Under the pieces are notes generated by a model. It was not told the origin of the DNA and ran no database searches. It worked only from the letters and a program-made list of their open reading frames with translations. A DNA stretch of 26,573 nt from CAMCXT01 sp046302715 (GTDB lineage Bacteria > Bacteroidota > Bacteroidia > M30B66): NCBI GenBank assembly GCA_046302715.1, contig JBKCHQ010000020.1, positions 1-26,573 on the forward strand, written 5' to 3'. Numbering within the stretch: position 1 is the stretch's first letter; the number at the start of each line of letters is the position of its first letter. The translations under genes were made by a program, and so were the position numbers. Shown piece after piece: positions 7,365 to 14,643 of this stretch.

Positions 7365-8444
7365 ATGATGAAAAAAATTACTTTTTACGCCAGTTTTATG
7401 CTTGTAGGATTTTCAATAAGCAACCTATCGGCACAGGAAAGATGTATATTAAGTTCTCCAGGAACGATGTTTCAAAAACAATCGGTAAAAAAAGCGCCGG
7501 CAATTAAGTCGGTTTATCATTTTGGGGTTGGAGAAACCAGCGGAAGGGAGTACCTCAAGCAACAAGATCTGTTGGATGGAAAAGGAAATTTTAAATCGTC
7601 GGGAATCTTTGCCGAAGATGGAAATAAAGCAGCGGATGTGCGATATACGTACGATCCCGCCACATCGGTTCTACAAAAAAAGGAAGTTAAATATTTGGGT
7701 AAAAATCTTAAAGAAGTTTGGTGGTATGCTTCAGCCGAAAGGCCATCAAAAAAAGAGCTCCGCACTAAAGGCGATACCTTGTTGGGATACACAGAATTTA
7801 TATATGACGAAAAGGGCTTCCCGACCGAAGAAGTTGATTATAGGGGGGGCACTAAAACACAACGTCGCATTTTTGAAGACACCAGAGACAATAACGGATT
7901 GCTTACTCAAAACTGTCATTACGTATTAGACAGTTTGGGCAATAAAGTTCCCGGAGCCTTTCCCTTAATTGTTTCGGAATATGATGATAAAGGAATGATT
8001 TTGCAGCAAACAGTTTATAACAATAAGGAAAAGCGCAAGATGTTGAGTTGGGTGTATTACAAATATCAGCTCGATAACGACTATAAAATTATTAAGCGTT
8101 CGGGTTTCAATGAAGAGCAGATGGAAATTAGCCGTGAGGAAATTACCTACACCGATTCGTCCATCATTACTACGTCATTTAAATCATGTGGCTGTGCAGC
8201 TAAAACCTCTGAATTATTAGGTTCTGTTGAGCTTGTATTTGATGCCTACGGAAATACTATACGTGAACGCTACATTTCAAACGGCAATTTGGATAAGGTA
8301 ATTTCTCGAAAGTTCGATGAATTTGGACATCAAACGGAGGAAATGACCACGCTTTCAAAGGATCCCAATAAATTAATCAAAAGCAGGAAGATTTTCGAAT
8401 ACGTAACCGAAACCACAGCTGCTACAGCAAAGCCTAAGAAATAA
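7365..8444 (+). CDS. Secreted YD/RHS-repeat-like protein, unknown function
   Basis: This 359-residue protein starts with a signal peptide (MMKKITFYASFMLVGFSISNLSAQ; ATG 7365 and ATG 7368 are both possible starts). The mature part has irregular repeats of the form [YF]D-x-x-G-(4-6)-E, such as YDEKGFPTEEVDY, YDDKGMILQQTVY, FDAYGNTIRERY and FDEFGHQTEEM, which resemble YD (RHS-like) repeats. The full Rhs core and a toxin C-terminus are absent. A Cys cluster (KSCGCAAK) lies near residue 280. There is no T9SS C-terminal signal; the tail is TAATAKPKK. The protein is probably periplasmic or surface-associated. It stands alone, with its own promoter and a possible terminator hairpin after the stop. 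The function is not recognised. Confidence 0.75.
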   Translation: MMKKITFYASFMLVGFSISNLSAQERCILSSPGTMFQKQSVKKAPAIKSVYHFGVGETSGREYLKQQDLLDGKGNFKSSGIFAEDGNKAADVRYTYDPATSVLQKKEVKYLGKNLKEVWWYASAERPSKKELRTKGDTLLGYTEFIYDEKGFPTEEVDYRGGTKTQRRIFEDTRDNNGLLTQNCHYVLDSLGNKVPGAFPLIVSEYDDKGMILQQTVYNNKEKRKMLSWVYYKYQLDNDYKIIKRSGFNEEQMEISREEITYTDSSIITTSFKSCGCAAKTSELLGSVELVFDAYGNTIRERYISNGNLDKVISRKFDEFGHQTEEMTTLSKDPNKLIKSRKIFEYVTETTAATAKPKK

Positions 8445-8449
8445 GAAAT

Positions 8450-8469
8450 ATTAGTGTTTTACCACTAAT
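8450..8469. terminator. Possible bidirectional terminator hairpin
   Basis: ATTAGTG (8450-8456) and CACTAAT (8463-8469) form a perfect 7-bp stem with a 6-nt loop. It sits in the convergent junction between the YD-like gene (stop at 8442-8444) and the esterase (its stop codon, 8453-8451, is in the stem). Neither side has a strong U-tract, so intrinsic termination is uncertain. Confidence 0.35.
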
Positions 8470-9665
8470 TTCGCCCAATACGTTTTTTCGATTGAAGTGA
8501 GTTTCACCGTATAAAGACCGTTTGCCAATGCTGTGGTGGATACGGCTGACGAAGCATTTAAAACCTCTTGCGAATACACCGGTCTTCCACTTAAGTCGAA
8601 AATTTCGAGTGTTGATGAGCTTGAAGAAGGAAGCACAACACTAAAATTATTGTTTGAAGGATTCGGATATAGCTGTATCGGATCTGATGCTGATGCGAAT
8701 ACGTCTAGGCCTGCAGATGAGCATCCCAATTGATCGTATAAAAAGGGAACCATGCTTTCAAATACAGATTGCTGATAGGTAAGGCTGCTCACAAATGGAA
8801 CATGATCTGCGTCGGGCCATGATATAAATGTACTTGGAACACCAACATTTAGCATACGTTCATGAATAGATGCGCTACCGTCTACCTCCAAAAGTGGTAC
8901 AAACAACACGGTAATAATATCTGAACCATATGGAACGGTGCCATCGTTGGTGCCGTGCATCGAAAGGCAGGGCACATCGCCTGCTGCAATCCACGAGGAG
9001 TCGCCAATTGCCCCGCAAAGGTTAACTACAGCTTTAATTTCTGATGAATAGCCAGGATTGCCGCTGTTCCCCTCTATCCCTCCAAAATCGCTTAAGTTAA
9101 TAGATGCGGGCACTTCGCTTTCCTGATCGAGATATGCCGCATGAAGCGCCATAAAAGCACCAGCTGACACCCCTCCTGCAAAAATAAAGTCGGGGTTTAT
9201 TTTGTATAAGTTAGATGTTTCCGCATCTTTTCTGAAGAAACGAATGGCTGCTTTCATATCGCTGGTCGCTCTAAATACAGCTGCAGTAGCAGTTTCTTCT
9301 GTGGGTAAAAATCCACCAAATCCTAAGCGATACTCTATCGATGCAACAACGTATCCCAGCTTTGCAAACTTTTGACAAATAGGCACCACATCGGTTCCTG
9401 TTTTGTTTCCGCCAATAAATGATCCGCCATGCGCCATGATAAGCAATGGTCGGTTGCTTGAAGTATCGCCTTGAGGCAGGTACAAGTCGAGCTCTAGACT
9501 CTGGTTGTTGCCCTGTACATTAGTGGCCTGCCCATAGGTTATGTCCGACAGGACTTGAACAGAGGAAAAAACCTCAGAGGAGTATCTTCCGTTTGAGCAA
9601 TCAAATTGTGCTTGCGAGGCAAGCGAAAAAGAAAGAAGACTAAAAAAAAGTATAAAATGCTTCAT
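8451..9665 (-). CDS. Secreted carboxylesterase-like alpha/beta hydrolase with T9SS type A signal
   Basis: This 404-residue exported enzyme has a signal peptide ending SQAQ (residue 20). The hydrolase domain shows the oxyanion motif HGGS (79-82), nucleophile elbow GVSAG with Ser167, acid Asp241 in GTNDGTVP and His288 in DADHVP, so the Ser-Asp-His triad is complete. This is the pattern of BD-FAE/carboxylesterase type B-like hydrolases. The substrate is unknown; feruloyl, acetyl-xylan or lipid esters are all possible. The last 75 residues are a type A T9SS sorting domain (LYPNPSNNNFSV, LEIFDLSGRPVYS, LANGLYTVKL), so the enzyme is likely secreted or surface-anchored. It begins 10 nt after nfu, an unusual partner for an Fe-S gene. 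Confidence 0.87.
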   Translation of the reverse strand: MKHFILFFSLLSFSLASQAQFDCSNGRYSSEVFSSVQVLSDITYGQATNVQGNNQSLELDLYLPQGDTSSNRPLLIMAHGGSFIGGNKTGTDVVPICQKFAKLGYVVASIEYRLGFGGFLPTEETATAAVFRATSDMKAAIRFFRKDAETSNLYKINPDFIFAGGVSAGAFMALHAAYLDQESEVPASINLSDFGGIEGNSGNPGYSSEIKAVVNLCGAIGDSSWIAAGDVPCLSMHGTNDGTVPYGSDIITVLFVPLLEVDGSASIHERMLNVGVPSTFISWPDADHVPFVSSLTYQQSVFESMVPFLYDQLGCSSAGLDVFASASDPIQLYPNPSNNNFSVVLPSSSSSTLEIFDLSGRPVYSQEVLNASSAVSTTALANGLYTVKLTSIEKTYWAKLVVKH

Positions 9666-9675
9666 AGGTTACGTT

Positions 9676-9927
9676 TTATGCTGTTGTGGCTTTAACATCA
9701 GTGATTTCGGGAATAGCGTTTTTAACCGCTTCGGCAACTCCGGCCCTTAAGGTCATTTCGCTCATGGAGCAGGAGCTGCAAGCACCGTGGAGTTTAACAA
9801 TGGCAACCCGTTCGTCGGTAATATCTTCAACAGTAATATTGCCACCATCGGCTTCGAGGTAGGGACGGATGGTGTTAATAGCCTGTTCGACTTTTTCGAT
9901 AAGAAGTTCTTTTTCCGAACGGTTCAC
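9676..9927 (-). CDS. NifU-like C-terminal (Nfu) Fe-S scaffold protein
   Basis: This 83-residue protein is a stand-alone Nfu domain. It has the diagnostic CxxC in ACSSCSMSEMTL, which would bridge two monomers around a 4Fe-4S cluster for delivery to apo-proteins (family knowledge). The EADGGNITVEDI stretch is also characteristic. The start is GTG (9927-9925); no other start codon occurs in frame nearby. It follows mrp by 101 nt on the same strand, and the pair makes sense as an iron-sulfur assembly unit. A possible own promoter with repeats lies upstream (9961-10006). Confidence 0.9.
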   Translation of the reverse strand: MNRSEKELLIEKVEQAINTIRPYLEADGGNITVEDITDERVAIVKLHGACSSCSMSEMTLRAGVAEAVKNAIPEITDVKATTA

Positions 9928-9960
9928 GGTTCGAAAGTAGTAAAAGAAAAACGAACGCCG

Positions 9961-10006
9961 AAGTGATACACTAAAATTTGAAGTGCAAAATTAAATTAAG
10001 TGATAC
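9961..10006 (-). promoter_or_regulatory. Direct repeats flanking a putative -7 box upstream of nfu
   Basis: AAGTGATAC occurs at 9961-9969 and 9998-10006, and a partial copy AAGTG at 9981-9985. Between them, minus-strand TAATTTTG (9993-9986) matches the -7 consensus, facing nfu. The arrangement could be a regulated secondary promoter inside the mrp-nfu unit. It could also be chance in AT-rich spacer DNA. Confidence 0.3.
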
Positions 10007-10028
10007 CGCTACTCTAAAAAGAAAATAG

Positions 10029-11111
10029 TTAACCCAAAGCCTGTTTTTTCGCAGCATTCTGTAATGCGATTTGGCGCACCACATTGCCGGCAAGGCTTAT
10101 AAACAGGCTACTTGCTGTGCTGTTTTGAGTTAGGCCTGCGGGTTGACCGGCATCGGCAGATTCACGAATGCTTTGAATAATAGGTATCTGACCTAGAAGA
10201 GGCACATTAAGTCGTTCGGCCAGCTGCTGAGCCCCGTCTTTGCCAAAAATGTAGTATTTATTTTCGGGCAGTTCTTCGGGCGTAAACCAAGCCATATTTT
10301 CAATAATGCCCAAAACGGGGACATTGATGCTGGGTATTTGAAACATAGCCACTCCTTTTTCAGCATCGGCAAGCGCTACCTTTTGTGGGGTGCTTACTAT
10401 GATGGCGCCGGTGAGCGGAACCCCTGAAACCAAACTTAAGTGAATATCGCCTGTGCCGGGCGGAAGATCAATCAATAAATAATCGAGTTCGCCCCAATCT
10501 GCATCCGTAAAAAGCTGGTTCAGCGCCTTTGATGCCATGGGTCCACGCCAGGCAATGGCCTGATTGGTTTGAGCAAAGAAACCTATCGAGAGGAGCTTTA
10601 CCCCATAATTTTCCACGGGAATCATTAATTGCTTACCATCAACCATTTTAACGTGGGGCATTTCGTCCTCCACATTAAACATGATGGGCACAGAAGGCCC
10701 GTAAATATCGGCGTCAATTAATCCCACTTTTGCGCCCAAGTCTGCAAGAGTCACCGCCAAATTTGCTGCAACCGTTGATTTGCCTACTCCTCCTTTACCT
10801 GATGCTACCGCAATAATGTTTTTTACACCGGGCAATAAAGCCCTGTTGTTTTGCCGCAGCGTTGTGGTTTGTGCCGTCATGGTAATTGTTACTTCGGCAT
10901 TAGCATCTACATAGTGGATAATTGCATTCAAACAGGCATTATGAATGAAATCTTTCATCGGACAGGCCGGAGTGGTGAGGACTACAGTAAAAGCAACAGC
11001 CATTCCATTGATTTCAAGATCCTGAATCATATTTAGGGTTACAAGATCTTTTCCCAAATCGGGATCCATTACATTTCCTAAAGCGGAAAGAACACGTTCA
11101 CGGGTAATCAT
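10029..11111 (-). CDS. mrp: Mrp/ApbC-family Fe-S carrier ATPase with N-terminal MIP18-like domain
   Basis: This 360-residue cytoplasmic P-loop protein is thought to carry and transfer Fe-S clusters. Residues 1-80 form a DUF59/MIP18-like domain (VMDPDLGKDLVTLNMI, TTPACPMKDF with Cys50). The deviant Walker A GKGGVGKST is at 105-113, followed by DADIYGPSVPIMF, the Walker B region LLIDLPPGTGD and a C-terminal ENMAWFTPEELPENKYYIFG. The CxxC of many Mrp proteins is absent at that last site; that is usual for the Bacteroidota form as I remember it. The ATG at 11111 has a -7 box 19 nt upstream. It probably heads mrp > nfu > esterase. Confidence 0.92.
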   Translation of the reverse strand: MITRERVLSALGNVMDPDLGKDLVTLNMIQDLEINGMAVAFTVVLTTPACPMKDFIHNACLNAIIHYVDANAEVTITMTAQTTTLRQNNRALLPGVKNIIAVASGKGGVGKSTVAANLAVTLADLGAKVGLIDADIYGPSVPIMFNVEDEMPHVKMVDGKQLMIPVENYGVKLLSIGFFAQTNQAIAWRGPMASKALNQLFTDADWGELDYLLIDLPPGTGDIHLSLVSGVPLTGAIIVSTPQKVALADAEKGVAMFQIPSINVPVLGIIENMAWFTPEELPENKYYIFGKDGAQQLAERLNVPLLGQIPIIQSIRESADAGQPAGLTQNSTASSLFISLAGNVVRQIALQNAAKKQALG

Positions 11112-11130
11112 TCTCTACAAATTAATGTCG

Positions 11131-11138
11131 CAAATCTA
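11131..11138 (-). promoter_or_regulatory. Putative -7 box (TAGATTTG) for mrp
   Basis: Minus-strand TAGATTTG matches TAnnTTTG and ends 19 nt before the mrp ATG. No -33 TTG is visible at the expected spacing. Confidence 0.45.
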
Positions 11139-11210
11139 CGCTCTCATTGGTTAATAAAGAAGCATATTCAATTTGTTTTGTTTCCCATAAATCGAATCGA
11201 TAATTCTGCC

Positions 11211-11251
11211 AATGCCTAAAAAGCTGCAAATATTGCGGCGCCTTAGGCATT
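11211..11251. other. Large two-stem hairpin in the mrp / glucosaminidase intergenic region
   Basis: The outer arms AATGCCTAA (11211-11219) and TTAGGCATT (11243-11251) pair perfectly over 9 bp. Inside, GCTGCAA (11223-11229) and TTGCGGC (11233-11239) pair over 7 bp with one G-U and a 3-nt loop. A symmetric 3x3 internal loop separates the stems. It lies upstream of the predicted mrp -7 box, so it is outside the mrp leader; it is 116 nt before the glucosaminidase ATG and could be in that leader. No U-tract follows, so a terminator is unlikely. A structured leader, small RNA or protein-binding site are the options. Confidence 0.5.
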
Positions 11252-11297
11252 AAAGTTGCACCGTCCCGTCAATCTCGTGTTAAATAGCAATGTAATT

Positions 11298-11311
11298 AAC
11301 GTTATAACGTT
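11298..11311. promoter_or_regulatory. 14-bp perfect palindrome, candidate operator
   Basis: AACGTTATAACGTT (11298-11311) equals its own reverse complement. It lies 56 nt upstream of the glucosaminidase-LysM ATG, in a position suited to a dimeric regulator. No regulator gene is nearby, and no exact -7 box is seen between it and the ATG. Confidence 0.35.
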
Positions 11312-11367
11312 TATAAATTATCATGACGATTAAAGAAAAAATGTATTGTGTATTGGAAATTTGTAAG

Positions 11368-12345
11368 ATGAAACAATTTGTTACCGTGGTTTTTTCTGTA
11401 CTGTTCGGTACCGTAAACGCCCATAGCGATGATAAAATAACAACCACGCAATACATTGAAATGTATGCCCCCATTGCTCAGCACGAAATGGAGGCATATA
11501 AAATACCCGCATCGATAAAACTGGCGCAGGGAATTCTCGAATCCTCCTCGGGCAACAGCCCTTTAGCAAAGGAAGCCAAGAACCATTTTGGAATAAAATG
11601 TAAGAAAAACTGGACCGGCCCAACCTACATTCAGGACGATGATGAAAAAAATGAATGTTTTCGCAAATACGAAACGGTATTGGCCTCTTACGAAGACCAC
11701 AGTCAGTTTTTAATTTCCAATCAGCGTTATGCCGATTTGTTTAAGTTAGAGTTAAACGATTATAAAGGCTGGGCGCATGGGCTTAAAGCGGCTGGCTACG
11801 CAACCAACCCACAATACGCACCACTTTTGATTAAAACTATAGAGGAAAATAAGCTTTTTGAGTACGATAAGCCCGGGAAGCATCCCGAATTTAAAGCTCC
11901 CGAAAAAGAAAAGCCTAAATCTTCGCAAACGGTGGCACCCGTTACTCAAAAGCCGGTTAAAAATTCACCTACAGGAGTGGATTTACCCGATTTTGAAGTG
12001 CGTAAACACGGCAAATACGGAATAAGAGAGCGTTATGGTGTAGAATACGTTACCGCACAAAAAGGTGATTCGTACGATAACATAGCCAAGGCGCTCGAGA
12101 TGATGAGCTGGCAACTTTCGCTTTATAATGATGCTGAAAAGAGCAAAAAGCTCACAGAAGGCGAAATTGTTTATATTCAGCCAAAGCGAAGGAAAGCTGG
12201 AGATGAAACATATACCGTTAAAACTGGGGAAACACTCTGGGATGTTTCGCAAAAATTTGCAGTGAAACAAAGTCGTTTGGCCAAGCTTAATGAGCTATCA
12301 GAAGACGCCAAGCTTAAGGCGGGGCAAACGATAAAGCTTCGTTAA
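11368..12345 (+). CDS. Secreted glucosaminidase-LysM cell-wall hydrolase
   Basis: This 325-residue exported muralytic enzyme has a signal peptide MKQFVTVVFSVLFGTVNA. The N-acetylglucosaminidase domain (about 28-165; FlgJ/Auto-type) has the catalytic Glu58 in IKLAQGILESSSGNSPLA and the NHFGIKC motif. A basic, proline-rich linker (HPEFKAPEKEKPKSSQ) leads to two LysM domains, one degenerate at about 225-270 (YVTAQKGDSYDNIAKAL) and one clear at the C-terminus (YTVKTGETLWDVSQKF, LKAGQTIKLR). It would bind and cleave peptidoglycan glycan strands. I chose ATG 11368; an in-frame ATG at 11323 would place 15 non-signal residues in front. Its TAA shares TTAA (12342-12345) with the convergent hutU stop. 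Confidence 0.88.
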   Translation: MKQFVTVVFSVLFGTVNAHSDDKITTTQYIEMYAPIAQHEMEAYKIPASIKLAQGILESSSGNSPLAKEAKNHFGIKCKKNWTGPTYIQDDDEKNECFRKYETVLASYEDHSQFLISNQRYADLFKLELNDYKGWAHGLKAAGYATNPQYAPLLIKTIEENKLFEYDKPGKHPEFKAPEKEKPKSSQTVAPVTQKPVKNSPTGVDLPDFEVRKHGKYGIRERYGVEYVTAQKGDSYDNIAKALEMMSWQLSLYNDAEKSKKLTEGEIVYIQPKRRKAGDETYTVKTGETLWDVSQKFAVKQSRLAKLNELSEDAKLKAGQTIKLR

Positions 12346-14399
12346 AGGGCGGTATCAATTATCGAATCATCTACCCAATTGGGCAGCGTTACTTTTAACC
12401 TCGGCTCGTTCTCCATGGCACGCTGAATGGCCGTGATGGCTTCTTTATTTCGCGCCCAGGCTCTGCGTGCAATTCCATTATTCACATCCCAGTGTAGCAT
12501 CGATTTTAGGCGGCGCTCACTGTCGGAACTACCGTCTATCAACATCCCGAAACCTCCGTTGATGACTTCGCCCCAACCTACGCCGCCGCCGTTGTGCAAC
12601 GAAACCCAAGTAGCGCCGCGAAAAGCATCGCCGGCAAAGTTCTGAACGGCCATATCGGCGGTATAACGACTGCCATCGTAAATGTTCGAAGTTTCGCGGT
12701 ATGGCGAATCGGTGCCCGAAACATCGTGATGATCGCGCCCAAGCACTATCGGACCCGAAAGTTCACCCGATGCAATTGCCCGATTAAAGCGCTCGGCAAT
12801 CTTCATCCTGCCTTCTGCATCAGCATACAGAATGCGCGCCTGTGAGCCCACCACCAGTTGATTTTCATTCGCTTGAAGAATCCAGGTAAGGTTGTCCTGA
12901 ATCTGGCCACGTATATCATCGGGCGCTTTGGCCAGCAATTCTTCGAGCACCTCGGCGGCAAGGCGGTCGGTAATGGCTAAATCCTCGGCCTTGCCCGAAC
13001 AGCACACCCAGCGGAATGGACCAAAACCATAGTCGAAACACAAAGGCCCGAGAATGTCCTGCACGTAAGAGGGATATTTAAATTCCAGTTCAGCTCCGCC
13101 CGAAGGCTTTACGACATCGGCACCGGCGCGCGACGATTCGAGCAAAAAGGCATTTCCATAATCGAAGAAATACATGCCCTGTGCTGCCAGCGTGTTAATA
13201 GCTGCGGTATGCCGCTTGAGACTTTTGTAAATCTCATCGTGAAAGCGTTGCGGTTCATCGGCCATCATGCAGTTCGACTCCTCCAGGCTAAATCCGGCAG
13301 GGTAATATCCGCCCGCAAAGGGATTATGCAGCGAGGTTTGGTCGGAACCAATATCTACGTTGATATTTTTACGAACCAAAGCTTCCCAGAGGTCAATAAT
13401 ATTTCCTTCGTAGGCCAAGGACAGGGCTTCGCCTTCGTTTCTTGCCTTTTGCGCCCGATCGATTACCGAATCGAGGTCGGTATGCACCTCATCAACCCAG
13501 CCTTGCGCGTGACGTTTGCGTGATGCAGCCGGATTAATTTCGGCGGTAATGCTAACGATTCCGGCAACTTTTGCTGCTTTGGGCTGCGCCCCGCTCATCC
13601 CACCCAGGCCGGCGGTAACGAAAAGCATCCCTTTAAAATCATCTTTACCATTGGCTATACCGCGATTTCGGAGGCACATTCGGGCGGCGTTCATTACCGT
13701 AATGGTGGTTCCGTGCACGATGCCCTGCGGACCGATGTACATGTATGAACCTGCGGTCATCTGGCCGTATTGCGTTACGCCCAGCGCATTGAAGCGTTCC
13801 CAGTCGTCGGGTTTGGAATAATTCGGAATCATCATTCCGTTGGTAACTACAACACGCGGCGCATCTTTGTGGGAAGGAAAAAGTCCCATCGGGTGGCCCG
13901 AATACGTCACCAGCGTTTGCTCTTCGCTCATTTCGCTGAGGTATTTCATTGTGAGGCGGTACTGAATCCAGTTTTGAAAAACGGCGCCATTTCCTCCATA
14001 GGTAATGAGTTCGTGTGGATGCTGGGCTACTGCCGGATCCAGATTGTTTTGAATCATGAGCATAATGGCAGCTGCCTGTTTGCTCTTTGCCGGATATTGC
14101 TCGATGGGTCTTGCAAACATACTGTGTTGCGGACGAAATCGATGCATGTAGATGCGGCCGTATTTGTGAAGTTCCTCGGCAAATTCGGGCGCAAGCACGG
14201 TATGATGTTTTTTATCGAAATACCGCAATGCATTGCGCAGGGCGAGTTTTTTTTCGCTGGCTGTTAAAATGTCTTTTCGTTTTGGCGCATGGCTCACGGA
14301 GGGGTCAATTTCGGTAACACGCGGCAATTCGGTTGGAATGCCTTCGGAAATTTCGAAGCGAAATCCCTCAATATCTTCGATAATTACAGATGAATTCAT
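12342..14399 (-). CDS. hutU: Urocanate hydratase (urocanase)
   Basis: This 685-residue cytoplasmic enzyme converts urocanate to imidazolonepropionate in histidine degradation, using a tightly bound NAD. Strong matches run along its length: TYGGNGAVFQNW, TYSGHPMGLFPSH, QMTAGSYMYIGPQGIVHGT, a glycine-rich NAD site GLGGMSGAQPKAA (near 266-273), NPFAGGYYPAGFS, and the active-site region FRWVCCSGKAEDLA with Cys at about 465. It is longer than the 557-residue Pseudomonas/Bacillus enzyme, with an extra N-terminal stretch, as in a long-form group I remember from Bacteroidota. No hutH, hutI or hutG is in the window. Its DNA looks richer in G+C than its neighbours. The start overlaps the DUF5522-like stop by 4 bp. 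Confidence 0.95.
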   Translation of the reverse strand: MNSSVIIEDIEGFRFEISEGIPTELPRVTEIDPSVSHAPKRKDILTASEKKLALRNALRYFDKKHHTVLAPEFAEELHKYGRIYMHRFRPQHSMFARPIEQYPAKSKQAAAIMLMIQNNLDPAVAQHPHELITYGGNGAVFQNWIQYRLTMKYLSEMSEEQTLVTYSGHPMGLFPSHKDAPRVVVTNGMMIPNYSKPDDWERFNALGVTQYGQMTAGSYMYIGPQGIVHGTTITVMNAARMCLRNRGIANGKDDFKGMLFVTAGLGGMSGAQPKAAKVAGIVSITAEINPAASRKRHAQGWVDEVHTDLDSVIDRAQKARNEGEALSLAYEGNIIDLWEALVRKNINVDIGSDQTSLHNPFAGGYYPAGFSLEESNCMMADEPQRFHDEIYKSLKRHTAAINTLAAQGMYFFDYGNAFLLESSRAGADVVKPSGGAELEFKYPSYVQDILGPLCFDYGFGPFRWVCCSGKAEDLAITDRLAAEVLEELLAKAPDDIRGQIQDNLTWILQANENQLVVGSQARILYADAEGRMKIAERFNRAIASGELSGPIVLGRDHHDVSGTDSPYRETSNIYDGSRYTADMAVQNFAGDAFRGATWVSLHNGGGVGWGEVINGGFGMLIDGSSDSERRLKSMLHWDVNNGIARRAWARNKEAITAIQRAMENEPRLKVTLPNWVDDSIIDTAL

Positions 14400-14587
14400 G
14401 GGTTCTTTTTATCAAATTTCCCTGTTCGGATGTTGTATCCGTAGGGGCAATGGCGGCAACCGTTTTTACAGCAGTAACCTCGGCGAAGTAAGTATTTGGC
14501 GGTAAAAACAACATAACCCTCCTCGCTGAAATAATACTCATCAGGGTCGAGTTTGGATAATTTTGAAAAGCCCTCCTGTTCGCTCAT
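14396..14587 (-). CDS. Small Cys-rich DUF5522-like protein
   Basis: This 63-residue protein has a compact cysteine cluster, RGYCCKNGCRHCPYGYN, giving CC-x3-C-x-H-C, a likely zinc or Fe-S ligand set. Upstream is DPDEYYFSEEGYVVFTAKYLLRRGYCC. The 'YYFxEEGxxVFTxxYxLxRGYCCxNGCRHCPY' pattern matches the uncharacterised DUF5522 family (recognised from memory). Its function is unknown. It is translationally coupled to hutU (ATGA overlap 14396-14399). A weak -7-like GATTTTTG lies 8 nt before the ATG on this strand. Confidence 0.8.
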   Translation of the reverse strand: MSEQEGFSKLSKLDPDEYYFSEEGYVVFTAKYLLRRGYCCKNGCRHCPYGYNIRTGKFDKKNP

Positions 14588-14631
14588 ACTGGTTGCAAAA
14601 ATCGGAAAAAGAGCGCAATAAACGAATTGCT

Positions 14632-14639
14632 TAAATTTG
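14632..14639 (+). promoter_or_regulatory. -7 box TAAATTTG adjacent to a GTG start (leaderless type)
   Basis: TAAATTTG is an exact TAnnTTTG match and lies exactly 4 nt before GTG 14644. Because the -7 box sets the transcription start a few bases downstream, the mRNA would begin at or next to the start codon. The same 4-nt spacing recurs at three other genes in this window. Confidence 0.5.
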
Positions 14640-14643
14640 ACCT

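Noticed and set aside
7365..8444. Rhs/polymorphic toxin
   Set aside because: There is no Rhs core domain, no variable toxin C-terminus, no immunity gene downstream, and the protein is too short.
11280..11474. Minus-strand ORF of 64 residues overlapping the glucosaminidase start
   Set aside because: It is antisense to the signal-peptide region, has no recognisable motif, and overlaps the palindrome; it is most likely chance.
12427..14505. Long plus-strand ORFs opposite hutU
   Set aside because: They are shadows of the GC-rich hutU coding strand, with no coherent domains.
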